DNA from: Panacagrimonas sp.
GTDB taxonomy: Bacteria; Pseudomonadota; Gammaproteobacteria; Nevskiales; Nevskiaceae
Assembly (NCBI RefSeq): GCF_020697055.1
Contig: NZ_JAJFBP010000008.1
Coordinates: 54,955-118,954 of the forward strand
Direction of reading: 5' to 3'
Length of the DNA: 64,000 bases
In this document: positions 37,811 through 46,949 of the stretch, in pieces
Position numbering within the stretch: the first letter of the stretch is position 1
How the letters are laid out: every line of letters begins with the position of its first letter
Position numbers and translations under genes: made by a program
The notes under the pieces: model-generated
Seen by the model: the letters and a program-made list of their open reading frames with translations, nothing else
Databases searched by the model: none
What the model was told of the DNA's origin: nothing

Positions 37811-39247
37811 ATGTCCCCGCGTCCCTTGCTGTTGCCGCGTCAATACCAATGGTGGGGCCTGGTCCCCGCCGTATCGGGTCTGTTCGCCCTGGATCTGGTC
37901 GACGGACCGGGCAGCGCCCTGCTGGCGGGCCCGCCGGGGCTGCTGTGGCTGGTCACCGGCCTGTCGATGGTGCTGCTGCGCGGCGATGCCCGCGTCACCG
38001 CCTACATGGCGGTGGGCTCGGTCATTGCGGTGATCGTGTCGCTGCCGCTGGTGTTCGTCGTCGGCCTGCTCGATGCGGTGCTGCTGGGCCTGCTCGGCGT
38101 CGCGTCGTTCACGGTGGCCGGACGCATCAGCCTGACCGAGCAGCTCACGCCCGATGTCGTACCGGAGCCGGACGACGATCTGCAGATGCAGGCCAAGGTC
38201 GGCTTCGACGAGGCGGTGATGGGCTGGTTCCTGATCGCCGCGCGCGTGCCGGGCGGACAGCTCGCCGAGCGCATGTGCAACGAGGCGCTCGAACTCGGGC
38301 AGGCACTCGAATCGCGCGGCTGGCTCGAGGTTCCGGAACGCTTGCACGCCGTCCCGGACGCACCGGACCACGTCAACGCGCAGTCCGGCAGGCGCTACGG
38401 CTTCGACTTCGAGCGCATCAGCTTCGACTCGGGCTTCCAGCCCGACGCGGCGCTGCCCGGCGCCGAGCGCTGGGCCGGGCATTACAAGACGCATCGCGCG
38501 GTCGGCTGGATGATGCGTCACCCCGGACCGACCCGACCCTGGCTGGTCTGCATCCACGGCTATCGCATGGGCGAGACCTGGATGGACTTCGGCCTGTTCA
38601 AGCCGGGCCTGCTGCACAAGAAGTTCGGACTGAACATCCTGATGCCGATCCTGCCGCTGCACGGGCCGCGTCGCGTGGGACGCAAGTCCGGCGACATGTA
38701 TCTGGACGGGGATCTGCTGGACCTGCTGTTCGCGCAGTCGCAGGCGCTGTGGGACCTGCGCCGCTGGCTGGCCTGGCTGCGCGCCAACGAGGATCGGCCG
38801 CAGATCGGCGTCTACGGCGTCAGCCTGGGCGGCTACAACACCGGCCTGCTGACCGGCTACGAATCCGAGCTCGATTTCGCCGTCGCCGGCATCCCGGTGG
38901 TCGACTTCGCCGAGACCTTGTGGCGCGTGATGCCGCCGCCGCACCGGCACTACTTCGAGGCGCGGGGCCTGGATCAGGAGCACTACCGTCGGCTGCTGCG
39001 TCCGGTCTCGCCGCTGACCCAGCCGTGCCGCATCCCGCGCGATCGCCGTTTCGTGTTCGGTGCCAGCGCCGACCGCATCGTGCCGGTGGCGCAGCCGGCC
39101 CTGCTGGCCCGGCACTGGGAAGTCGAGACGCGCTGGTACCAGGGCTCGCACATGAGCATCGGCAGCGAGTCGACGCCGCGCTCGACGCTCGAGGACGCGA
39201 TGCGCGCCGCGGGCTGGGGTACGGAGCGGTCGCGCCCCTTCGTCTGA
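37811..39247 (+). CDS. Membrane-anchored alpha/beta hydrolase
   Basis: A 478-residue protein with several N-terminal membrane segments within residues 12-115 (for example MAVGSVIAVIVSLPLVFVVG), then a cytoplasmic or periplasmic alpha/beta hydrolase. The core shows PWLVCIHGYRMGETWMDFG, the nucleophile elbow YGVSLGGYNTG, an acid Asp in FGASADRIVPV and a His in YQGSHMSIG, so the triad is intact. The substrate is unknown. The ATG at MSPRPLLLPRQY is the first in frame after the preceding gene. Confidence 0.8.
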   Translation: MSPRPLLLPRQYQWWGLVPAVSGLFALDLVDGPGSALLAGPPGLLWLVTGLSMVLLRGDARVTAYMAVGSVIAVIVSLPLVFVVGLLDAVLLGLLGVASFTVAGRISLTEQLTPDVVPEPDDDLQMQAKVGFDEAVMGWFLIAARVPGGQLAERMCNEALELGQALESRGWLEVPERLHAVPDAPDHVNAQSGRRYGFDFERISFDSGFQPDAALPGAERWAGHYKTHRAVGWMMRHPGPTRPWLVCIHGYRMGETWMDFGLFKPGLLHKKFGLNILMPILPLHGPRRVGRKSGDMYLDGDLLDLLFAQSQALWDLRRWLAWLRANEDRPQIGVYGVSLGGYNTGLLTGYESELDFAVAGIPVVDFAETLWRVMPPPHRHYFEARGLDQEHYRRLLRPVSPLTQPCRIPRDRRFVFGASADRIVPVAQPALLARHWEVETRWYQGSHMSIGSESTPRSTLEDAMRAAGWGTERSRPFV

Positions 39248-39272
39248 GGGAGGCCGCGAGGCCCCGCCGCCC

Positions 39273-39278
39273 TACAAT
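39273..39278 (+). promoter_or_regulatory. Possible -10 element of the KAS III-like gene
   Basis: TACAAT sits in the loop of a GCCGCC/GGCGGC inverted repeat (39266-39271 and 39279-39284), 29 bases before the ATG. No good -35 hexamer is visible. Similar TACAAT or AGAAT motifs precede dapB and leuC. Confidence 0.35.
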
Positions 39279-39307
39279 GGCGGCTCGGTGACTGGGAATC
39301 CCTCAAG

Positions 39308-40429
39308 ATGATGAACGTGTGCATCAGCGGCACCGGCCTGTTCACGCCGGCCGAATCGATTTCCAACGACGAACTGGTGGCGAGCTACAACGCCTACGTC
39401 GAGATGTTCAACCGCGAGAACGCCGCGGCGATCGCAGCCGGCACCGAGACCGCGATCCTGCCCTCGTCGAGCGAATTCATCGTCAAGGCCTCGGGCATCG
39501 GCTCGCGCTACGTGATCAACAAGGAGGGCGTCCTCGACATCACGCACATGCGGCCGCGCATCACGCCGCGCGGCGACGACGAGCCCTCCCAGCTCGCCGA
39601 GATGGGCATCGCCGCGGCGCGTCAGGCGCTCGAGCGCGCGGGCCGCACGCCGGCCGACGTCGATTGCGTGCTGGTGGCCTGCTCGAACATGCAGCGGGCG
39701 TACCCGGCGATGGCGGTGGAGATCCAGAGTTTCCTGGGCGCCGGCGGCTACGGGTACGACATCAACGTCGCCTGCGCCTCCGCCGCGTTCGGCGTGCAGG
39801 CCGCGGTCGACGCGGTGCGCCAGGGCAATGCCCGGTGTGCGCTGGTGATCAGCCCCGAAGTGTGTTCGGGACACCTCAATTTCCGCAACCGCGACTGCCA
39901 CTTCATCTTCGGTGACGCCGCGACCGCGATCGTCGTCGAGCCGTTCGACTCGGCGCGTCCCGATCACCGCTTCGAGATCCTCGGCACGCGCCTGAAGACG
40001 CAGTTCTCGAGCAACATCCGCAACAACTACGGCTTCCTCAATCCGGCGGAGACGCCGCCGCGACGCTGGGACGACCTGGTGTTCAAGCAGGAAGGGCGCA
40101 AGGTCTTCAAGGAAGTGGTGCCGATGGTCTCGGAGCTGATCGTGTCGCACCTGTCGGACCTCGGCATCGCGCCCAACTCGGTCAAGCGTTTCTGGCTGCA
40201 CCAGGCCAACCTGTCGATGAACCAGCTGATCTCCAAGCGCGTGCTCGGTCGCGAGCCCTCCAAGGAGGAGGCGCCGGTGATCCTCGACGAATACGCCAAC
40301 ACCAGCTCGGCCGGCTCGGTGATCGCGTTCCACAAGCACCAGGACGGCTTCGCCGCCGGCGACATCGGCGTGCTCTGTGCGTTCGGCGCCGGATATTCGG
40401 CCGGCAGCGTGGTGTTGCGACGCGCATAA
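39308..40429 (+). CDS. 3-oxoacyl-ACP synthase III-like protein
   Basis: A 373-residue thiolase-fold condensing enzyme of the KAS III (FabH) type. The catalytic triad C156 (NVACASAAFG), H298 (WLHQANLSMN) and N331 (EYANTSSAGS) is complete, which fits fatty-acid initiation or a related condensation. An insertion-bearing N-terminal part (VEMFNRENAAAIAAG) and the segment QRAYPAMAVEIQSFLG distinguish it from plain FabH, and it may use longer or unusual acyl groups. It lies alone rather than in a fab cluster; a CoA-active Nudix hydrolase gene follows. Confidence 0.87.
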   Translation: MMNVCISGTGLFTPAESISNDELVASYNAYVEMFNRENAAAIAAGTETAILPSSSEFIVKASGIGSRYVINKEGVLDITHMRPRITPRGDDEPSQLAEMGIAAARQALERAGRTPADVDCVLVACSNMQRAYPAMAVEIQSFLGAGGYGYDINVACASAAFGVQAAVDAVRQGNARCALVISPEVCSGHLNFRNRDCHFIFGDAATAIVVEPFDSARPDHRFEILGTRLKTQFSSNIRNNYGFLNPAETPPRRWDDLVFKQEGRKVFKEVVPMVSELIVSHLSDLGIAPNSVKRFWLHQANLSMNQLISKRVLGREPSKEEAPVILDEYANTSSAGSVIAFHKHQDGFAAGDIGVLCAFGAGYSAGSVVLRRA

Positions 40430-40440
40430 GCGCCGACGCA

Positions 40441-41064
40441 ATGGCGCCGATCGAACAACGGCTGCGCGAGGCCCTGTCGGGCACGGACGATCGCGCGCCC
40501 CGGCCGATCACGAATCTCGATCTGCCGCTGGGTGCCGATCGCTGGCTCGCGAACTTCATGAAGGGGCTGCGGCCCGCCGCCGTTCTCGCACCGGTGCTGC
40601 GTCGCGGCGATGCGTACTCGGTGATGCTCACGCGCCGCGCCGAACACCTGTCCTCGCACAAGGGCCAGATCAGCTTTCCCGGCGGTCGTCGCGACGACAC
40701 CGACGTCTCGGTCGCGGCCAATGCGCTGCGCGAGGCGCAGGAGGAAGTGGGGCTCGATCCCGCGCGCGTCGAGGTGCTCGGCTATCTCGACGACTATCCC
40801 GTGGTCAGCCGCTACCTCGTCACGCCCGTCGTGGGACTGATCGACGGCGACTTCACGGCGCAGGCCGATCCCTCCGAAGTGGCCGAAGTGTTCGAGCTGC
40901 CGCTGGAGCTGGCACTCGATCGCAAAGCGTACGCGCGCAAATCGCTCACCCGTGACGGCCTCGTCGTGCCGTACTACGAACTGAACTGGCAGAACTATCG
41001 GGTGTGGGGCGCCACCGCCGGCATGTTGTGGAACCTCTGCGAGCGCGTGAATGCCGCCCGCTGA
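40441..41064 (+). CDS. Nudix CoA pyrophosphatase (NudL/YeaB-like)
   Basis: A 207-residue Nudix hydrolase that probably cleaves CoA and its derivatives. The Nudix box is FPGGRRDDTDVSVAANALRE then AQEEVGL (starting near residue 80), and upstream GQISF precedes it, the pattern of the CoA-specific group. A further DPSEVAEVFELPLE segment is family-like. It starts 11 bases after the KAS III-like gene and overlaps the MazG-like gene by 14 bases. Confidence 0.85.
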   Translation: MAPIEQRLREALSGTDDRAPRPITNLDLPLGADRWLANFMKGLRPAAVLAPVLRRGDAYSVMLTRRAEHLSSHKGQISFPGGRRDDTDVSVAANALREAQEEVGLDPARVEVLGYLDDYPVVSRYLVTPVVGLIDGDFTAQADPSEVAEVFELPLELALDRKAYARKSLTRDGLVVPYYELNWQNYRVWGATAGMLWNLCERVNAAR

Positions 41065-41449
41065 GAATGACGACGCCAACCTCGATCCGCTGCGCGACAG
41101 CCTCGCGTTGCAGCACGAGGCCGCGGCGCTGGGCTTCGACTGGAACCACGCCGACGAGCTGTGGGCCAAGCTGACCGAGGAGATCGGCGAGCTGCGTGAG
41201 GCCTGCGGGCAGGGCGAGGCGCGCGTGCTCGACGAGTTCGGCGACCTGCTGTTCGTCGCGATCAACCTGTCGCGTCACCTCGGGGTGGAACCGGCGCGCG
41301 CGCTGGCGCACGCCAACGCGAAGTTTCGCCGCCGCTTCGGCGTGGTGATGGCCGGCCGCCCGCAATGGGACGCCCTGCAGGGCCCGGCGCGGCTCGATGC
41401 GATGGAACGGCTCTGGCAGCAGGCCAAGCGCGAAGAGTCGTCGTCGTAG
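41051..41449 (+). CDS. MazG-like nucleotide pyrophosphohydrolase, single domain
   Basis: A 132-residue all-alpha NTP pyrophosphohydrolase-like protein. It carries the metal-binding motifs LTEEIGELREA and VLDEFGDLLFVAINLSRHLG, which match one MazG repeat; full MazG has two, so this is about half the usual length. It may act on damaged nucleotides. It overlaps the Nudix gene by 14 bases, giving a pair of house-cleaning hydrolases. Its TAG stop is part of a degenerate GTAGCCCG palindrome. Confidence 0.83.
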   Translation: MPPAENDDANLDPLRDSLALQHEAAALGFDWNHADELWAKLTEEIGELREACGQGEARVLDEFGDLLFVAINLSRHLGVEPARALAHANAKFRRRFGVVMAGRPQWDALQGPARLDAMERLWQQAKREESSS

Positions 41450-41474
41450 CCCGCGACGCGCCCGGCCTACCGCC

Positions 41475-41480
41475 TACAAT
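41475..41480 (+). promoter_or_regulatory. Possible -10 element of dapB
   Basis: TACAAT is followed by only five bases before the dapB ATG, so transcription would start at or next to the start codon and the mRNA would be leaderless. No clear -35 box or ribosome-binding site is visible. Confidence 0.4.
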
Positions 41481-41485
41481 CACGC

Positions 41486-42292
41486 ATGAATACGACTACC
41501 CGAATCGGCGTGCTGGGCGCCGCCGGCCGCATGGGACGCGCCGTGATCCAGGCTGCAAATGCGGCGCAGCTGGCCGTCGGCGCGGCATTCGAGCGCGCAG
41601 GCGTCGGCGACGTGGGTCGTGACGCGCTCGAACTCGCCGGTCTGGATGCGCGCGGGGTGATCATCACCACGGATCTGGCGGCTGCGGCCGATGCGTTCGA
41701 CGTGCTGGTCGACTTCACGCGTCCCGAAGGCACGATCGCCGCGCTCGACGCCTGCCTTGCGCTGGGCAAGGCGATGGTGATCGGCACCACCGGCTTTACG
41801 CCCGAGCAGGTCGCGCACATCGAGACCGCGGCGCGGCGCATCCCGATCGTCAAGGCCGGCAATTTCAGCCTGGGCGTGAACCTGTGCCTGCAGCTGCTCG
41901 AGACCGCGGCGGCGGCGTTGGGCGAGGCCTTCGACGTCGAGATCGTCGAGGCGCACCACAAGCACAAGGTCGACGCGCCCAGCGGCACCGCGCTGATGCT
42001 CGGCGAGGCGGTGGCGCGCGGCGCCGGCAAGGTGCTCGAACAGCACGCGATCTATGAGCGCTATGGGCACACCGGCGCGCGACCCAAGGGTTCGATCGGC
42101 TTCTCGACCATTCGCGGTGGCGACGTGGTCGGCGATCACACGGTGATGTTCCTGGGCGATGGCGAGCGCGTGGAGATCACGCACAAGGCGAGCTCGCGCC
42201 TCAACTTCGCCAACGGCGCGGTGCGCGCGGCCGGCTGGCTCGCCGGCCGCAAGCCCGGCCTCTATTCGATGCGCGACGTGCTGAAGGCCTGA
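41486..42292 (+). CDS. dapB: 4-hydroxy-tetrahydrodipicolinate reductase
   Basis: A 268-residue enzyme of lysine and diaminopimelate synthesis. It has the dinucleotide loop [15 protein letters not shown], the hinge [15 protein letters not shown] and the substrate motif [20 protein letters not shown] with the catalytic His and Lys. The C-terminal end ([20 protein letters not shown]) is typical. Length equals the family norm. It stands apart from asd and appears to have its own promoter. Confidence 0.96.
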   Translation: MNTTTRIGVLGAAGRMGRAVIQAANAAQLAVGAAFERAGVGDVGRDALELAGLDARGVIITTDLAAAADAFDVLVDFTRPEGTIAALDACLALGKAMVIGTTGFTPEQVAHIETAARRIPIVKAGNFSLGVNLCLQLLETAAAALGEAFDVEIVEAHHKHKVDAPSGTALMLGEAVARGAGKVLEQHAIYERYGHTGARPKGSIGFSTIRGGDVVGDHTVMFLGDGERVEITHKASSRLNFANGAVRAAGWLAGRKPGLYSMRDVLKA

Positions 42293-42328
42293 CCCCGCGT
42301 AGGTACGTCGGCCGATCGCCCGCCGTCC

Positions 42329-43285
42329 TCAGCGCGTCGTGGTCGTCGACCAGACGAACGAGCGCTCCGCGCGACGATCGGGCCCGACCTCGACCGCGCC
42401 GCGCTGCTCGCGGCCCTGGTGCGTCGCCACCACCTGGTACTTGCCGGGCGGCACGTCGACCAGCAGGTACGGCCCGCCGGTGGTCACGTCCAGCACGGTG
42501 GCGCCTGACGCATCGAGAATCTTGACCGGCACCGAGGCAAGAAAGACGTTGTGTCCGTTCTGCATCGTGGCGAACGTCAGCGCGATGGCGTACTTCGAGA
42601 ACTGCGCCTTGATCGCTTCCGACTCATCGGATCCGATGCCGCCGGTGACGTAGGGAATGCCACCCTCGGTGGTCTGGGTGGGCAGCGCGGACGCCGATGG
42701 GGCTGGCGACGCCAGCGACCGGGTCGAGGGCGAAGAGGGCGTCGTGATGACCTCGCCGGTCGGCGTGATCGTGGCCGTCGTCGTCATCGACGGCACGTTC
42801 GGCACGGCGGTGCTGGCGCCCGGACTGGACGGCACCGTGCGCGGTTCCGGGTCGGATCTGCGGGGTGGCCAGATCAGGCTGCGCTTCTGCGGGGCGCCGG
42901 CCTTGATCGTCACTTCGGTGCCGCGATCGATGCCGTCGAGCATCGCATCCACCGTGTAGCGGCCCGGCTCCAGCTTCACCAGCAGGTACGGTCCTTCGGT
43001 GGTGGTGTCGAGCACGACGTTGCCCGCGGCGTCGGTGATCTTCACCACCACCGACGCGAGGTAGGCGCCGGTCGACGACGAGAACTGCAGCGTCAACGGA
43101 TAGCCCGGCGCGGCCGCCTTGATCGCGGCGGTCTCGTCGCTGCCGATGCCGCCGCTCAGATACGTCACGTTGCCCTGCGTCTTCACCGCGGGCAGGTCCG
43201 ACTCGTCGGCGGATGTCGGCGTCATCACCGCGGTCAGGCTCAGCAGCAGGATCGCGGTCAGCGGCCGCGAAACGATCGGGGTCAT
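42329..43285 (-). CDS. Secreted protein with a tandemly duplicated carboxypeptidase-regulatory-like domain
   Basis: A 318-residue exported protein with signal peptide (ILLLSLTAVMTPTSA, then DESDL). Two copies of a domain of about 100 residues (about 38-140 and 215-315) share SGGIGSDET/TGGIGSDES, AIKA, a long strand, LASV-VKI-DA-G-VLD-TT-GPYLLV and PGRY/PGKY, then end in SLIW and SFVW. The beta-sandwich pattern resembles carboxypeptidase regulatory or PEGA-type domains. A Pro/Ser/Thr-rich linker joins them. The function is unknown. Confidence 0.78.
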   Translation of the reverse strand: MTPIVSRPLTAILLLSLTAVMTPTSADESDLPAVKTQGNVTYLSGGIGSDETAAIKAAAPGYPLTLQFSSSTGAYLASVVVKITDAAGNVVLDTTTEGPYLLVKLEPGRYTVDAMLDGIDRGTEVTIKAGAPQKRSLIWPPRRSDPEPRTVPSSPGASTAVPNVPSMTTTATITPTGEVITTPSSPSTRSLASPAPSASALPTQTTEGGIPYVTGGIGSDESEAIKAQFSKYAIALTFATMQNGHNVFLASVPVKILDASGATVLDVTTGGPYLLVDVPPGKYQVVATHQGREQRGAVEVGPDRRAERSFVWSTTTTR

Positions 43286-43410
43286 CGCAAGCTCCGTCAG
43301 GCAGAAGGGTCGATGGCGTCGAGGATGCCATCGACGGACGTACCACGGCTTAACCCCGATCCACGCGGGCTCCCGTTTGCATCGACACCCAACCCCAACG
43401 GAGTGTCCCG

Positions 43411-45282
43411 ATGCAACGATCCCCCTTGTTCCTGAGCGGCCTGGTGCTCGGCGCCGCTGCGGCGCTCGCCGCCTGCAGCCAGACCGCGCCCGGCCCGCAG
43501 AAGACCGCGTCGACCGATGAAGCCGGTCCGCGCCCGGTAACGCCGAGTGCGCGCGACACGACGCCGCTGACGCCGCCGCCCCCGCCGGCCGAACCGTTGA
43601 CCGACCGCGACGATCGCGCGGCCGCGGCGCCCAAGGCCGAGGCGCTCGACGCGCTGCAGAGCCAGGCCCCGGGTGCGTACGCGATGTACTCGTTGCTGGA
43701 GAAGGAGAAGGTCCCGATTGAAGCCAAGCGCGCCGTGCCGCGGATGGTCGCGCCCGGGCCGTCGGTCGCCACCCAGGCCGCCGAGGTGATGGCGCTGCAG
43801 CCGGTGATCCGCGAAGAGAACACCGAGAAGTACGCCGATCTGACGCCGAATCCGATCCGCCTGGTCACCGAGGCGCCGGTCTCGACCTTCAGCGTCGACG
43901 TCGACACCGGCTCCTACGCCAACGTGCGCCGCTATCTGGCCCAGGGCCAGCTGCCGCCGCAGGACGCGGTGCGGGTGGAGGAGATGATCAACAACTTCGA
44001 CTACGCCTACGACGTGCCGCGCGATCGCAGCCAGCCGTTCTCGGTGATCACCGAGATCGCGCCGACGCCGTGGAACGCCAGGACCCACCTGCTGCACGTC
44101 GGCATCCAGGGCTGGAAGCCGGAGGAAAAATCCAACGGCACCAACCTGGTGTTCCTGGTGGACGTCTCCGGCTCGATGCAGGACGCCGACAAGCTGCCGC
44201 TGGTGAAGTCGGCGTTGAAGATGCTGCTCGGCGAGCTGTCGGCCAAGGATCGGATCAGCCTGGTGGTCTATGCCGGCGCCTCGGGCGTCGTGCTCGAACC
44301 GACGGCCGGCGATCAGCAAGCGAAGATCGCGGCCGCGCTCGATCGTCTCGAGGCCGGCGGCTCGACCAACGGCGGCGAAGGCATCCAGCTGGCCTACGCG
44401 ATGGCCAAGCAGGGCTACATCGAAGGCGGCGTCAACCGCGTGCTGCTCGCCACCGACGGCGACTTCAACGTCGGCGTCACGCGCTTCGAAAGCCTGCTCG
44501 ACATCGTCAAGCAGCAGCGCAAGAGCGGCATCGCGCTGACCACGCTCGGTTTCGGCGAAGGCAACTACAACGATCACCTGATGGAGCAGCTGGCCGATGT
44601 CGGGGACGGCAACCACGCCTACATCGATTCCGTGCAGGAGGCGCACAAGGTGCTGGTGCGCCAGCGCGAGGCCACGCTCACGACGATCGCGCGCGACGTG
44701 AAGATCCAGATCGAGTTCAACCCCGCGCAGGTCGCCGAGTACCGCCTGATCGGCTACGAGAACCGCATGCTGGCGCGCGAGGATTTCAACAACGACGCGG
44801 TGGACGCCGGCGACATCGGCGCGGGTCATACGGTCACCGCGCTGTACGAGATCGCGTTCAAGGGCAGCGGCGGGGAAGCGGTGCAGCCGCTGCGCTACGC
44901 ACCGTCCGAAAAGATCGCGCAGCACGTCGGCAGCGAGCTCGCGCACCTGCGACTGCGCTACAAGCGACCGGGTGACGGCGCGGACGCCAGGAGCCACCTG
45001 ATCGAGAAGCCGTTGAGCAGGAGCGACGTGAAGACCGACTTCGCAAAGGCCAGCGACGCGCTGCGCCTGTCGGCTGCGGTCGCCGCATTCGGCCAGCTGC
45101 TCTCGGGCGGCGTTCACCTGCAGGGGTTCGACTACACTGCCGTGGAGCGCCTGGCGCGTGACGTCGGTGACGACGGATACGGCGACCGCGCGGGATTCCG
45201 TCAGCTGGTCAAACTCGCCAACGCGCTCTCGGCGCAGGCACGTCGCGTCGACGGAACGGGAGGCGCGCAGATCGGGGGGTAA
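43411..45282 (+). CDS. VWA-domain lipoprotein (YfbK-like)
   Basis: A 623-residue lipoprotein; the lipobox is ALAAC followed by SQTAP. After a Pro/Ala-rich stretch comes the vWF-associated N-terminal domain (VSTFSVDVDTGSYANVRRYL, EEMINNFDYAY). A VWA domain follows with an intact MIDAS (VDVSGSMQ, Asp near 251; later TNGGEG and LATDGDFNVG), then a C-terminal DUF3520-type domain (LMAREDF-like LAREDFNNDAVDAGDIGAGH). Such proteins probably bind partners in a metal-dependent way. It stands before an ECF sigma factor and a putative anti-sigma gene. Confidence 0.88.
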   Translation: MQRSPLFLSGLVLGAAAALAACSQTAPGPQKTASTDEAGPRPVTPSARDTTPLTPPPPPAEPLTDRDDRAAAAPKAEALDALQSQAPGAYAMYSLLEKEKVPIEAKRAVPRMVAPGPSVATQAAEVMALQPVIREENTEKYADLTPNPIRLVTEAPVSTFSVDVDTGSYANVRRYLAQGQLPPQDAVRVEEMINNFDYAYDVPRDRSQPFSVITEIAPTPWNARTHLLHVGIQGWKPEEKSNGTNLVFLVDVSGSMQDADKLPLVKSALKMLLGELSAKDRISLVVYAGASGVVLEPTAGDQQAKIAAALDRLEAGGSTNGGEGIQLAYAMAKQGYIEGGVNRVLLATDGDFNVGVTRFESLLDIVKQQRKSGIALTTLGFGEGNYNDHLMEQLADVGDGNHAYIDSVQEAHKVLVRQREATLTTIARDVKIQIEFNPAQVAEYRLIGYENRMLAREDFNNDAVDAGDIGAGHTVTALYEIAFKGSGGEAVQPLRYAPSEKIAQHVGSELAHLRLRYKRPGDGADARSHLIEKPLSRSDVKTDFAKASDALRLSAAVAAFGQLLSGGVHLQGFDYTAVERLARDVGDDGYGDRAGFRQLVKLANALSAQARRVDGTGGAQIGG

Positions 45283-45369
45283 TGTCGACTGGAAGCGGGG
45301 CCAGCCAGCATCGTTGCGACGGAGGAGGCGGTCGCCCATGACCGCGACGAGATATCCGACGAAGCCCTC

Positions 45370-45888
45370 ATGCAGCGCTGGCAGCGCGGGGACGCGGCCG
45401 CCTTCGAGCGGCTCTACCGAAGGCACCGCGACCCCGTGTTCCGTTATCTGCTGCGCGGCATCAGCGATCGCGAGCGCGCCGCGGAACTGTTCCAGGAAGT
45501 CTGGGCATCGGTGGTCAAGTCGCGCGCGGCCTGGGAGCCGCGCGCGAAGTTCACGACCTGGCTCTACCGGCTCGCGCACAACCGCCTCGTCGACGAATAC
45601 CGCCTCGCACGCCTGCCGACCGAACCGCTCGAGCCCGAACTGGAAGTCGCCGCCCCCGAGCACGAGCAGCCCGAAGCCGCGGTCTCCGGCGGTCAGCGAC
45701 TGCGTCGCGTGCTGCGTGCCCTGCAAGGTCTTCCCAGCGAGCAGCGCGAAGCCTTCCTGCTCAAGGAGGAAGGCGGCATGAGCCTGGAGGAGATCGGCGA
45801 GGTCACCGGGGTCGGCCGCGAGACCGTCAAGAGTCGCCTGCGCTACGCGCTGGCCAAGCTGCGCCAGGAGCTGACCGATGTCCTCTGA
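45370..45888 (+). CDS. ECF-family RNA polymerase sigma factor
   Basis: A 172-residue extracytoplasmic-function sigma factor. Region 2 reads AFERLYRRHRDPVFRYLLRG, ELFQEVWASVV, KFTTWLYRLAHNRLVDEYR; region 4 reads ALQGLPSEQREAFLLKEEGG, then LEEIGEVTGVGRETVKSRLR. The ATG used gives MQRWQRGD; the frame stays open upstream (EISDEALMQRW), and many relatives begin about ten residues earlier, so a rare start codon upstream is possible. The end overlaps the next gene by 11 bases, as is usual for sigma/anti-sigma pairs. Confidence 0.9.
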   Translation: MQRWQRGDAAAFERLYRRHRDPVFRYLLRGISDRERAAELFQEVWASVVKSRAAWEPRAKFTTWLYRLAHNRLVDEYRLARLPTEPLEPELEVAAPEHEQPEAAVSGGQRLRRVLRALQGLPSEQREAFLLKEEGGMSLEEIGEVTGVGRETVKSRLRYALAKLRQELTDVL

Positions 45889-46927
45889 GCGCAAGCCACC
45901 CGACGATCGCGAACTCGAGGATTTCCTCGCCGGCAAGCACCCGGTGGGACGCGCCTATCGCGAGGTTTCCGAGCAACAGACCGCGCCGCGCGAACTCGAC
46001 GACGCGATCCTGAAAATGGCGCGCGAGCACGTCGCGCCAACGCACGACACCGTCGTACCGCTGCGCCGCCGTCCGCGCTGGGTGCAGCCGGTCGCGCTCG
46101 CCGCGACGCTCGCGCTGTCGGTCGGCGTGCTGATGAACATCTGGCGCGATCCGGCGCTGCGCCAGCAGGCGGCGCCGATCGAGCAGGGCGGCGAGGAAGC
46201 GCTGGCGCCGGCGACGAGCACGACGTCGCAGCCGGAATCCGCCGCCACCGCCGAGCCACAGGCCGCACCGATCGAACAGCAGCCTCCCGCCGATCTGCAG
46301 GCGGCGCCCAAGCCGCGCGCCAAGGCAGAGGTGTCACCCGCACCGGAATCGCGCCGGGCCGCCGAGCCGTTTCCCGCGACCCAAGCCGCGCGGCCGGCCG
46401 GGCGCGAGCGCGACGAATCGCTGTCCGATTCGGTTTCGCCTTCGGCGGTCTCGCCGCGCGCGGGCGCCGCGATGCCGACGCCAGCACCGCAAGCGCCGCC
46501 ACCGCCGCCCGCCGCATCACAGGCGCAGTCCGGCGGCGCCGCGTCCTCGCGTCCGGATATCGACCCGCGCCTGATGGAACGCGAGGATCCGAAATCCGAT
46601 TCATACAGCCTTACGCCGGACGACGCCGCCGCGCGCACCCCGGCGATCGAGGAGCAGAAGCGCATCCAGTCCGACGACGCGCGCGCGATGGCCAAGGAAA
46701 AGAGTGCGGCCCGGAAATCGATGGCGGCCGACGCGGCGCCCGAGGAAGCCGAAAGCGCCAACGCGCAAGAGCGCGATGCCCCCGAGACGCTGATCGAACG
46801 TGCGCGCGCCGCGGTTGCGCGCGGTCAAAGCGACGAGGCGCGCCGGCTGGTGGCCGAGCTTCGCCGGCTGCATCCGGACACGCCGCTCCCGGAGGATCTG
46901 CGCGCGTTCGCGCCGCCCGCGCCGTGA
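45878..46927 (+). CDS. Putative anti-sigma factor, single-pass membrane protein
   Basis: A 349-residue protein. A short cytoplasmic N-terminus (DDRELEDFLAGKHPVGRAY, RELDDAILKMAREHV) is followed by one membrane helix (VALAATLALSVGVLMNIW, about 70-88). A long low-complexity periplasmic region rich in Pro, Ala, Gln and Glu follows, then a short helical C-terminus (LIERARAAVARGQSDEARRL, VAELRRLHPDTPLP). Overlap with the sigma gene and this topology suggest it is the cognate anti-sigma factor, although no zinc-binding HxxxCxxC motif is seen. Confidence 0.72.
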   Translation: MSSERKPPDDRELEDFLAGKHPVGRAYREVSEQQTAPRELDDAILKMAREHVAPTHDTVVPLRRRPRWVQPVALAATLALSVGVLMNIWRDPALRQQAAPIEQGGEEALAPATSTTSQPESAATAEPQAAPIEQQPPADLQAAPKPRAKAEVSPAPESRRAAEPFPATQAARPAGRERDESLSDSVSPSAVSPRAGAAMPTPAPQAPPPPPAASQAQSGGAASSRPDIDPRLMEREDPKSDSYSLTPDDAAARTPAIEEQKRIQSDDARAMAKEKSAARKSMAADAAPEEAESANAQERDAPETLIERARAAVARGQSDEARRLVAELRRLHPDTPLPEDLRAFAPPAP

Positions 46928-46949
46928 CCGGCCGCGATCCTTGATCGCC

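Noticed and set aside
43297..45936. An 879-codon open frame on the minus strand
   Set aside because: It is antisense to the VWA lipoprotein and sigma factor genes, both well supported; no domain is visible.
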